Assembly: GCA_964635875.1 (NCBI GenBank)
Contig: CAZWRK010000152.1
Span: forward strand, 1 to 8,710
DNA length: 8,710 nucleotides
Reading direction: 5' to 3'
From: CAZWRK01 sp964635875
GTDB taxonomy: Bacteria; Pseudomonadota; Gammaproteobacteria; Burkholderiales; Aquaspirillaceae
In this document: positions 1 through 4,498 of the stretch, piece by piece
How the letters are laid out: every line of letters begins with the position of its first letter
How positions within the stretch are numbered: position 1 is the first letter of the stretch
The notes under the pieces: generated by a model
What the model was told of the DNA's origin: nothing
Databases searched by the model: none
What the model saw: only the letters and a program-made list of their open reading frames with translations
Made by a program: the position numbers and the translations under genes

Positions 1-722
1 TCAACTCGACGGGATACGAGAGCCTCGGCACGCCGCTTACGGGCACGGGCCTGATACCCGTAGAGACCGGTAGCAGCAGCGCGCTCTACGAGATCACCAC
101 CGACGGCCAGATCCGCAAGACGGGGCTGCGGCAGCCCGACCAGTACGCGACCGTCAGCATCGGCCGCGTGATCCCTACCGTTGCGCGTGGAGGCCGCGTC
201 CGCCTGTGGGACGGCGCCACCGGACGCGACCTCTACCAATGCCGCAATCTGTCGGCCATTGTCCTGGACGTGCTACAGGACGGCGACCAGTGGATCATGG
301 CCGGCTGGGACGGTGACAAGCCGGGAGTTGAGTCGACGGCCGGCTGGTACGTCCCGGGGAAGTTCGGCGCTATTGGCATCGTCGCTGGACGGCTGTGGGC
401 AATCGACACCCGTGGGGACATCTACGATATCACCCATGGGCAGCAGGCCGCCAAGCCGACCGCCAGCGTGGGCGCCAACCCGTTCCGCGCGCGCGTGCGA
501 GACGGAATCATGTGGATCGTGACTGACGATCCGCACCGGCTCGCCGCGTTCAACGGACGCGAGGCGCGTGTCATGGTCGACCACGGCATGAAGGATACCA
601 TTGGCTCTATGTTTGGAGGGTCCTTTGACTTCGCGGGGCCCGACTCGCTGGTCTGGCTGCACGTTACGAAGGGCGACTGGAACGGATTCAAGGGCTATCG
701 CGTCCGCTGGAGCGTCGAATGA
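1..722 (+). CDS. Phage virion-type protein, C-terminal part (beta-propeller-like), 5' truncated
   Basis: The reading frame is open from the window edge (first full codon at 3) to TGA at 720-722, giving 239 visible residues; the true start lies upstream. A GTG at 168 is only an internal valine codon, since the frame continues well before it. The sequence is rich in Gly, Asp, Trp and beta-formers. It contains recurring blade-like stretches such as GGRVRLWDGATG, GRLWAIDTRGDIYDI and DGIMWIVTDDP, spaced like strands of a beta-propeller or tail-associated beta-structure. No catalytic motif or membrane segment is seen. Its place before a lipoprotein and a peptidase-like gene, at the end of what looks like a late module, suggests a tail or receptor-interacting component, but that is inference. 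The stop overlaps the next start (ATGA at 719). I do not recognise a named family. The reading frame is certain; the function is not. Confidence 0.75.
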   Translation, partial: NSTGYESLGTPLTGTGLIPVETGSSSALYEITTDGQIRKTGLRQPDQYATVSIGRVIPTVARGGRVRLWDGATGRDLYQCRNLSAIVLDVLQDGDQWIMAGWDGDKPGVESTAGWYVPGKFGAIGIVAGRLWAIDTRGDIYDITHGQQAAKPTASVGANPFRARVRDGIMWIVTDDPHRLAAFNGREARVMVDHGMKDTIGSMFGGSFDFAGPDSLVWLHVTKGDWNGFKGYRVRWSVE

Positions 723-898
723 CAAACCCTGCCACGATCTCTGCCCGGTGGCGCCTGATACTCGTCCTGGCCTCAGTTTGCCTTCTGGCGGGTCTTCTGG
801 GCTGCTCATCGACCAATCCTGAACCACAAGGAGACGGCTATGTCGGCCCGCCGATCATCCCCGGCCAAACCAACGCCATCCCGCCCCCGACCTATTGA
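719..898 (+). CDS. Small proline-rich lipoprotein, o-spanin (Rz1)-like candidate
   Basis: This 59-residue protein is short enough to be missed by length cut-offs. ATG at 719 overlaps the previous stop (ATGA) and has a GGAG ribosome site at 709-712, six bases upstream. Residues 1-28 form a classic lipoprotein signal: Arg10 and Arg12, a hydrophobic core at about 13-27, and a lipobox LLGC with Cys29 as the lipidated residue. Position +2 of the mature protein is Ser30 rather than Asp, which predicts outer-membrane sorting by the Lol rule. The mature part is only 31 residues with eight prolines (34, 36, 44, 45, 48 and 55-57). That is the profile of Rz1-type outer-membrane spanins, which complete phage lysis of Gram-negative hosts. 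The last 59 bp overlap the next gene in another frame. No Rz-like inner-membrane partner is seen upstream, so a superinfection-exclusion lipoprotein is an alternative. Lipoprotein: confident. Spanin role: tentative. Confidence 0.75.
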   Translation: MTNPATISARWRLILVLASVCLLAGLLGCSSTNPEPQGDGYVGPPIIPGQTNAIPPPTY

Positions 899-1637
899 CC
901 GCCGGTACCCGGCCGGCGGGCTCCTCGCCCGGCCGGAAGACGAGGTCTATGACCGTGACGACACCTTGGGGGACATCCCGCCGGCACCGGTCGCGCCCTG
1001 GCACGAATGGATGATCCCGACATGGTCGCAGCGGTATTCCGACTGCGCTGCGCACGCGACCGTCAATGCCATCGAGGGCCTATACCGCAGGGCGCTCGGG
1101 CGCAAATCCATCCCTGCCGGCAAGCAAATCGACCCGGTACCGGTCTACAAGCGCGCCCGGGCGGATCACTTCCCCGGCGAGCGGTGGGATGCCGGCGGGC
1201 TCCTGCTGGAGCACGGCTACCTGGCCGCGGTCGATCTGGGCTACCTGCCGCCCGGTAGCAAGCCCGGACTCGTCGATCTGCCGCTGGGCGCGCTCTGTCA
1301 CGTCCTCCTCAACCAGCCCGTGCTGCAGGGGACGGCCACCCACGGCGGGTGGGCGCGGCCGAACCCGGACAACGGGCAGATCCCCATCCGCGGGTGGGTG
1401 CCCAACCCGGCCGCCGGGCACGCCACGGTGATCACCGCCGTCCTGGAGCAGCGCGGCGAGTTCTACATCCAATTCCTCAACAGCCACGGCGCCACGTGGG
1501 GCTACTACGGATACGGGCTGATGCGCGTCGACCAGTGGGAGCAGGCCCGCATGGGGCCGCTGTGCATCATCACGCTGCCCGACGGATGGGAGCACTGGCG
1601 CGGCTGGCGCGACTTCCTGATTGATACCCCGCGATGA
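840..1637 (+). CDS. Papain-fold (C1-like) cysteine peptidase homologue
   Basis: A 265-residue protein. The ATG at 840 is set by a strong AAGGAG at 828-833 with six-base spacing, even though this makes the gene overlap the lipoprotein by 59 bp. Residues 1-50 are basic and proline-rich with no signal peptide. The rest shows the papain-family order. WSQRYSDCAAHATVNAIE (residues 62-79) carries the oxyanion Gln64 and nucleophile candidate Cys69. AGHATVITAV (192-201) carries His194. FLNSHGATWGYYGYGLMRV (212-230) carries Asn214 in the NSxGxxWGxxGY context typical of C1 peptidases. Gln-to-Cys spacing is one residue shorter than in papain. Known C1 enzymes cleave peptide bonds; the substrate here is unknown. 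Its place next to the lipoprotein and after a virion protein suggests a role in lysis, virion maturation or attack on a host protein, all inferred. The stop overlaps the next start (ATGA at 1634). Confidence 0.8.
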   Translation: MSARRSSPAKPTPSRPRPIDRRYPAGGLLARPEDEVYDRDDTLGDIPPAPVAPWHEWMIPTWSQRYSDCAAHATVNAIEGLYRRALGRKSIPAGKQIDPVPVYKRARADHFPGERWDAGGLLLEHGYLAAVDLGYLPPGSKPGLVDLPLGALCHVLLNQPVLQGTATHGGWARPNPDNGQIPIRGWVPNPAAGHATVITAVLEQRGEFYIQFLNSHGATWGYYGYGLMRVDQWEQARMGPLCIITLPDGWEHWRGWRDFLIDTPR

Positions 1638-2065
1638 CCACCATCGACCAGCCCGTTGGACGCTTCGATGCGGAGACCGGCCAGTGGATTGCGGCGGTCG
1701 ACTGGTGCGTTGACCTGGCCGACGGCCGCGTGCTGGTTGTCCGTGCCGGGTTCCGCTCCGACGGGGCGAGCATCCCGAGGCCGCTGTGGCCGCTCGTGGG
1801 CCCACGCTTTGCCGCCCGGACCTTCCCTGCGGCGCTCGCTCACGACGCGCTCTACGCCGGCGAGCTGGTGCCAAGGGAGATGGCCGACGCTGAGTTTCAT
1901 CGGCTCCTCCGGTTTACCGGCGTCGGACGCGTGAAGGCGCGCGCCTACTGGATAGCTGTTCGCTCCTTCGGGTGGCTCGTCTGGCGGTCCCACACGCGCG
2001 GCGGGATCGCTCTGGCGCGCCGATGGGTCAGCGTGTTCGATGCGGTCCGGCTACAGCAGGGGTAG
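1634..2065 (+). CDS. DUF1353 family protein
   Basis: A 143-residue protein matching the DUF1353 pattern found in many phages and prophages. It has FRSDGASIPR at residues 40-49, where the family has F.TDGaSiPr followed by LW, then AHDALY at 69-74 and ADAEFHRLL at 84-92. The C-terminal helix ends in a Tyr/Trp- and Arg-rich segment (YWIAVRSFGWLVWRS). The invariant His70-Asp71 and Asp43 could form a polar or metal site, but the family's biochemical function is not established. In phages it tends to lie in the structural or lysis region, as here. The start overlaps the preceding stop (ATGA, 1634-1637). There is no clear ribosome site of its own, so translation is probably coupled to the peptidase gene. 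It is the last gene of the late-like plus-strand block. Its 3' end may overlap by 15 bp with a small convergent reading frame. Confidence 0.85.
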   Translation: MTTIDQPVGRFDAETGQWIAAVDWCVDLADGRVLVVRAGFRSDGASIPRPLWPLVGPRFAARTFPAALAHDALYAGELVPREMADAEFHRLLRFTGVGRVKARAYWIAVRSFGWLVWRSHTRGGIALARRWVSVFDAVRLQQG

Positions 2066-2176
2066 CCAGAGCAGCACAAGGGCGGCGGCGATACACGCGC
2101 AGACCCACAGCAGGCAGCCTATTCTGTAGGCCAACCTTCCGCGCCGATACGCACCGCCATCGGCCTGGCCACTCAC
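2051..2176 (-). CDS. Possible 41-residue single-pass membrane peptide
   Basis: A short minus-strand frame from GTG at 2174-2176 to TAG at 2051-2053, downstream of the minus-strand RHH gene and in the only gap left between it and the DUF1353 gene. The N-terminal half is polar and basic (MSGQADGGAYRRGRLAYR). The C-terminal half is one hydrophobic segment of about 22 residues (IGCLLWVCACIAAALVLLWL and on to the end). This gives an N-in membrane topology by the positive-inside rule. Arguments for it are the clear charge/hydrophobic layout and the fit to the gap. Arguments against are a GTG start, only a weak purine-rich stretch upstream (GGGGGCG), and a GC-rich region where chance frames are common. 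If real it would share the RHH transcript and could be a small phage membrane protein. No function is assigned. Confidence 0.3.
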   Translation of the reverse strand: MSGQADGGAYRRGRLAYRIGCLLWVCACIAAALVLLWLPLL

Positions 2177-2198
2177 AACTTTCGCCCCCGGATGACCT

Positions 2199-2519
2199 TC
2201 AGGCGTCTCGCAATTTGAGAGCGTAAGTAGTCCGCGGCTGCTTCGGCGTGGGTCGATCCGGCGGCAAGGGATCATCCCAATCATACTTTCCGGTGGCGAT
2301 CGTGTTGTGCAGCAGATCCCTGAACTCATCGAGCGTCGAAGCGGCATCGAGCAGCGCCGAGATGTCGCGCAGATCGATGCGCTGGGCGCCGGCCGCAACC
2401 TCCGTGTCCGCCGCCCACCGATGGACGAGCCCGGACATCGATATCCCCGCCCTATCTGCCGCAGTCACGACAAGCCGATGCGTCTCGTCGCTCACCTTGA
2501 TGGTCTTCTGTGCCTTCAT
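2199..2519 (-). CDS. Ribbon-helix-helix DNA-binding protein, probable repressor (minus arm of the switch)
   Basis: A 106-residue protein. Residues 3-38 fit the MetJ/Arc ribbon-helix-helix fold: a beta strand KTIKVSDETHR (5-15), helix A (about 15-24), a turn at Gly26 followed by ISMSGLV (27-32), then helix B. RHH proteins bind DNA as dimers through the paired strands. The acidic C-terminal part (about 40-85) and the proline-rich tail (85-96) are not recognised and may serve oligomerisation or partner binding. It is paralogous to the divergent gene at 2610: about 17 identical residues over the first 36. The start at 2519 is supported by this alignment. No ribosome site precedes it, and the predicted -10 hexamer ends only nine bases before the ATG, so the transcript may be leaderless or nearly so. 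Transcribed against all flanking genes, which is typical of a phage repressor. An orphan antitoxin is the main alternative. Confidence 0.8.
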   Translation of the reverse strand: MKAQKTIKVSDETHRLVVTAADRAGISMSGLVHRWAADTEVAAGAQRIDLRDISALLDAASTLDEFRDLLHNTIATGKYDWDDPLPPDRPTPKQPRTTYALKLRDA

Positions 2520-2528
2520 GACGTAACG

Positions 2529-2556
2529 AGTATACGCAAAGTGGACACTTTTTCAA
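2529..2556 (-). promoter_or_regulatory. Sigma70-type promoter for the minus-strand RHH gene
   Basis: Reading the minus strand, TTGAAA (-35, plus coordinates 2551-2556) is followed by a 16-bp spacer (2535-2550) and TATACT (-10, 2529-2534). Each hexamer matches consensus at five of six bases or close to it. The expected start of transcription is about three bases before the ATG at 2519. The spacer is largely filled by the 12-bp palindrome at 2539-2550, so a protein bound there would block polymerase directly. The A+T content here is clearly higher than in the surrounding GC-rich genes. Confidence 0.7.
2539..2550. promoter_or_regulatory. Candidate operator: perfect 12-bp inverted repeat
   Basis: AAGTGGACACTT is a perfect 5-bp inverted repeat (AAGTG / CACTT) around a GA centre. 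It directly abuts the minus-strand -35 box, fills most of that promoter's spacer, and overlaps the likely -35 box of the opposite promoter. One bound RHH dimer or tetramer could therefore affect both directions. That it is bound by either RHH protein is inferred from position and symmetry only. Confidence 0.6.
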
Positions 2557-2569
2557 GCAAGTATATTTT
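2542..2569 (+). promoter_or_regulatory. Likely promoter for the rightward early operon
   Basis: TGGACA (2542-2547, five of six to consensus) is followed by a 16-bp spacer and TATTTT (2564-2569). A better -10 match, TATATT, sits at 2562-2567 but with only a 14-bp spacer, so the exact -10 is unsure. The element overlaps the divergent promoter and the palindrome. It would give an RNA starting near 2576, with a leader of about 34 bases before the ATG at 2610. It would drive the RHH gene and, by the overlapping gene chain, everything to the helicase. Confidence 0.5.
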
Positions 2570-2580
2570 CGCCTTGCGGT

Positions 2581-2607
2581 GTGCCTAAAGAGTGCCTACA
2601 ACGGCAC
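2581..2607. repeat. Three GTGCC half-sites at 11-bp spacing (candidate second operator)
   Basis: GTGCC occurs at 2581-2585 and 2592-2596 as part of a 7-bp direct repeat GTGCCTA, and its inverse GGCAC at 2603-2607. The three begin exactly 11 bp apart, close to one helical turn, so all face the same side of the DNA. The last two also form a 5-bp stem with a 6-base loop in the RNA. The array lies in the predicted leader just before the ATG at 2610. It could bind an RHH protein or act as a weak RNA hairpin. Confidence 0.4.
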
Positions 2608-2609
2608 CC

Positions 2610-2834
2610 ATGAAAAAGAACCAGCGCACCATCAAGATCTACGACTCCTCGCACCGGCTGGCGTCGCAACTCTCGGCCCGCTTCGGGGTGAGCATGTCGG
2701 CCCTGGTGGAAATCCTGCTGCGGAAGTACTCCGACGCGACCACGCTGGATATCCATGCCGTGAAGCGCAGCGGTCGGCGCGCGAACGTTCGGACGGCGCT
2801 GGCTGGTATCCGCCAGAAGGCGCAGGCGGTATGA
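2610..2834 (+). CDS. Ribbon-helix-helix DNA-binding protein (plus arm of the switch)
   Basis: A 74-residue basic protein. Residues 5-40 fit the RHH fold: strand QRTIKIYDSSHR (5-16), helix A to about 24, Gly26 turn with VSMSALV (27-33), then helix B. The C-terminal part is rich in Arg/Lys (SGRRANVRTALAGIRQK). It is paralogous to the divergent minus-strand gene over the whole RHH core but has a different, basic tail, so the two may share related DNA sites and differ in partners. I chose ATG at 2610 over the upstream in-frame GTG at 2592 because it aligns with the start of the paralogue; neither has a good ribosome site. It is the first gene of the rightward operon and overlaps the next gene by ATGA at 2831. 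The layout resembles P22 arc, the first gene of its operon opposite mnt. An antitoxin role is possible, but no toxin is recognised next to it. Confidence 0.8.
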   Translation: MKKNQRTIKIYDSSHRLASQLSARFGVSMSALVEILLRKYSDATTLDIHAVKRSGRRANVRTALAGIRQKAQAV

Positions 2835-2998
2835 CCACGGAGCGCCTGCCGCCCCCGTTCTGGTTCCTGCTGGTTGATCGCCTGTGGGATCTCATGTGGC
2901 GAGCCGTGACGGCCCTCTTGGTGGCCGCGTCGATTACCACCGGCGTGATGGCCGGACTTCGGATCTGTGGGCTCATCGCTCGGAAACTGCACCCGTAA
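2831..2998 (+). CDS. Small single-pass membrane protein, function unknown
   Basis: A 55-residue protein starting at the ATGA overlap with the RHH gene; a longer upstream start in the same frame would run across the RHH gene and the promoter and is rejected. Residues 1-25 are amphipathic with many Trp, Phe, Leu and Pro (LPPPFWFLLVDRLWDLMW). They are followed by a hydrophobic segment at about 26-50 (AVTALLVAASITTGVMAGL then ICGLIA) and a basic end (RKLHP). This could be one transmembrane helix plus a membrane-lying helix. It could be an early membrane-active phage protein (exclusion, holin-like or host takeover), but no family is recognised. AAGG and AGGCGG upstream may serve as a ribosome site. 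A 16-bp gap with its own AAGGAG follows. Confidence 0.6.
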   Translation: MTTERLPPPFWFLLVDRLWDLMWRAVTALLVAASITTGVMAGLRICGLIARKLHP

Positions 2999-3014
2999 CC
3001 AAGGAGACTGCCGT

Positions 3015-3239
3015 ATGACCGACCTCCGCAAGCCTGTTCGCCGGCGCACGTCCGGCGTCTACGACCACAGCGCGCGCCGCATCGTCGTCATCCTGGAACC
3101 CGGCGACGTGATCGCCATGCGCGAGGAGCGTGGCCGGAAGCTGTTCAGCGCCTCGATCCCGCGCATCTTCCGCCAGCTCATCATCTGGAATGTCGAAGCC
3201 GAACGCGCCGCGAAGCGCGCCGCGAGGCGGGCGCAATGA
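3015..3239 (+). CDS. Conserved-type phage hypothetical, 74 residues
   Basis: The start is at ATG 3015 with AAGGAG at 3001-3006, better than an in-frame GTG upstream that has no ribosome site and would overlap the preceding gene. The N-terminus is highly basic (RKPVRRRTSG). The middle, YDHSARRIVVILEPGDVIAMREERGRK, reads as two strands and a turn built around EPGDVI and REER. The end is a basic Ala/Arg helix (AERAAKRAARRAQ). Short proteins with this EPGD...REERxRK layout occur in early regions of phages of GC-rich proteobacteria as far as I recall; no function is known to me. The charge suggests nucleic-acid contact, as inference only. The stop overlaps the next start (ATGA at 3236). Confidence 0.7.
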   Translation: MTDLRKPVRRRTSGVYDHSARRIVVILEPGDVIAMREERGRKLFSASIPRIFRQLIIWNVEAERAAKRAARRAQ

Positions 3240-3388
3240 ACGGGCAGCGTACGTTCATCGACGAGGTGCGACCGCCATGGTCCGAGGTCTACCGCTGGCA
3301 GCGCAGGGCGGCGGTCTCGGCATGCTCCGCCGTTGTGGGTTGGGCGATCGTGGTGGTCCTGCTCCTCTTGATGTGGTGGACGCCATGA
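3236..3388 (+). CDS. Small single-pass membrane protein, 50 residues
   Basis: The frame runs from the ATG of an ATGA overlap at 3236 to TGA at 3386-3388, itself overlapping the next ATG. GAGG at 3224-3227 is a plausible ribosome site. Residues 1-24 are polar and basic (ending YRWQRRAA). Residues about 25-47 form one transmembrane helix (SACSAVVGWAIVVVLLLLMW), ending WTP. By the positive-inside rule the N-terminus faces the cytoplasm. It is too short for many gene finders, but the 4-bp overlap at both ends and the clean topology argue strongly that it is real. Function is not recognised. Confidence 0.65.
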   Translation: MNGQRTFIDEVRPPWSEVYRWQRRAAVSACSAVVGWAIVVVLLLLMWWTP

Positions 3389-3678
3389 CGGAGACGGTCA
3401 AGTTCCAGCCGTTGCCGGCGGCTTCGAGCCGGTTGCTCGAACTGCTCGAAGCGGCGGCGAAGCGGTGGTGCGCGAACTCTGCCCTTGCGCTGCTGGCGCT
3501 GGATGAAGCCGAAGCCGAGGAGGCGTCCGGCATCCTGTGCCAGAACGTTGCGTCCATCAAGGCCGCCGCTGTAGGGGTTCCGGCTGCGCAGCGCGTGACG
3601 GTATACGCGGTGCTTCTTCGCGACGCGCTGCGCGAGTGGTCCGAGCATGGGGCCGACCATCCGCAGGTGCCGGTATGA
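3385..3678 (+). CDS. Helical hypothetical protein, 97 residues
   Basis: The start at ATG 3385 overlaps the preceding stop (ATGA); an upstream in-frame ATG at 3130 would overlap two genes and is rejected. The protein is almost wholly helical by composition, with long Ala/Leu/Glu stretches (SSRLLELLEAAAKRW, LALDEAEAEEASGILC) and a C-terminal helix VYAVLLRDALREWSEHG. No motif, membrane segment or metal site is seen. It lies between a small membrane protein and a zinc-ribbon protein in the early operon and ends in another ATGA overlap (3675). Function is not recognised. Confidence 0.65.
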   Translation: MTETVKFQPLPAASSRLLELLEAAAKRWCANSALALLALDEAEAEEASGILCQNVASIKAAAVGVPAAQRVTVYAVLLRDALREWSEHGADHPQVPV

Positions 3679-4025
3679 CCGCGCCTGCGCCAGCGCGGGT
3701 GCGCGTACTCCGCGCCGATGACGTGGTTGATTTTGTCGGCATCAGCCTGGTCTGTGATGTCAGTGAGGACGCCTGGGAGTCACTGCGCGGCGCTCTGGAT
3801 CAGTGCGCAGACCGAGCCGAGATGATGGCGCGGCTCCGCCCGAATAGACGCGAGGACATCATCGCCACGCACAACGCCAACCTGCGCGCCTTGGCACGCA
3901 CCGGAGTGGAGCGAGTGCTGGAGGAGGATGGGCGCGAGTTCACCGATACAGATATCTGCTTCTGCTGCGGTCGCGTCGCGGCCATGAACCGGTGCTTCAC
4001 CTGCCGCCCGGAGTACTACAGATGA
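3675..4025 (+). CDS. Hypothetical protein with C-terminal zinc ribbon
   Basis: A 116-residue protein from ATG 3675 (ATGA overlap with the previous stop). The first 90 residues are mixed and acidic, with a helical stretch at about 31-85 (DAWESLRGALDQCADRAEMM and on). The C-terminus carries Cys95-x2-Cys98-x8-Cys107-x2-Cys110, a compact zinc-ribbon spacing, with an extra Cys97. Such ribbons bind zinc and often DNA, RNA or protein partners. The neighbours favour a DNA metabolism or transcription role, which is inference. GGAG inside its 3' end (4010-4013) is the ribosome site for the resolvase gene, whose ATG at 4022 overlaps its stop. Confidence 0.7.
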   Translation: MTAPAPARVRVLRADDVVDFVGISLVCDVSEDAWESLRGALDQCADRAEMMARLRPNRREDIIATHNANLRALARTGVERVLEEDGREFTDTDICFCCGRVAAMNRCFTCRPEYYR

Positions 4026-4498
4026 GCGTCTACTTGGCTATCGATCCGGGGACTCACTGCGGCTGGGCGCTCATGAGCGCTTCCGGTGGGGTCTTGTGCT
4101 CCGGGACGTGGGATCTGTCGCCGCGCCGGCACGAAGGCGGCGGGATGCGCTTCGTGAGAGTGCGCGCGTACCTGGATCAAATCGTGTGGACCAGCAAGCC
4201 GGACGCGATCTTCTATGAGGAGGTCCGCCGCCACCTGGGGACCGACGCCGCGCATATCTATGGTGGGATCGTCGCTGTGATCACGGAGACGTGTGAGCAC
4301 ATGAGCATCCCATACGCTGGCATCCCCGTGGCGACGGCGAAGAAACTGGCGACTGGAAAGGGCAATGCCGACAAGGCGGCCGTGTTGGAGGCCACCAGGA
4401 AGCGGTGGCCGGACTTTGCAGGTGACGACAACGAAGCCGACGCGCGCTGGATCGGATTGGCCGGTCTGCGCCTGCTCGGGAAAGGAGATGCCGTATGA
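4022..4498 (+). CDS. RuvC-like Holliday junction resolvase
   Basis: A 158-residue protein with the RNase H-like resolvase pattern. YLAIDPGTHCGWAL (residues 4-17) holds the first catalytic Asp8; AIFYEEV (62-68) holds Glu66/Glu67; GDDNEADARWIG (134-145) is the C-terminal acidic cluster (Asp135, Asp136, Glu138, Asp140). A basic/Thr loop VATAKKLATGKGNADK (103-118) precedes it. Size and motif spacing are close to bacterial RuvC. Family members cut four-way or branched DNA in a metal-dependent way; phage versions resolve recombination or replication intermediates before packaging. I chose ATG 4022 (GGAG at 4010-4013) over an upstream in-frame TTG because the Asp motif then sits at residue 8, as in RuvC. 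It overlaps the next gene by ATGA at 4495, consistent with joint work with the recombination proteins downstream. Confidence 0.87.
   Translation: MSVYLAIDPGTHCGWALMSASGGVLCSGTWDLSPRRHEGGGMRFVRVRAYLDQIVWTSKPDAIFYEEVRRHLGTDAAHIYGGIVAVITETCEHMSIPYAGIPVATAKKLATGKGNADKAAVLEATRKRWPDFAGDDNEADARWIGLAGLRLLGKGDAV

Noticed and set aside
273..827. 184-residue minus-strand open frame
   Set aside because: It lies opposite the virion-like frame, has no family-like motif and no ribosome site; long antisense frames are expected in GC-rich coding DNA.
1080..1874. 264-residue minus-strand open frame
   Set aside because: Arg/Pro/Gly-rich composition typical of an antisense shadow; the plus strand encodes the papain-like and DUF1353 proteins with conserved motifs.
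2117..2164. Two small hairpins (GCCTA/TAGGC at 2117-2131 and GCCGAT/ATCGGC at 2143-2164) as terminators between convergent genes
   Set aside because: Stems are only 5 and 6 bp, one with a 10-base loop, and no T-run follows on either strand, so termination is not supported.
2051..2398. Full 115-residue version of the minus-strand frame containing the 41-residue peptide
   Set aside because: Its first two-thirds overlap the RHH gene in another frame and look like random Ser/Arg/Cys-rich sequence; only the downstream part outside that gene is plausible.
2592..2609. GTG at 2592 as the start of the plus-strand RHH protein
   Set aside because: The extra six residues do not align with the paralogue, whose ATG matches the ATG at 2610, and the GTG has no better ribosome site.
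2579..2830. Extended start for the 55-residue membrane protein
   Set aside because: The extension would overlap the entire RHH gene in another frame and contains no recognisable sequence; the ATGA start at 2831 fits the operon pattern.
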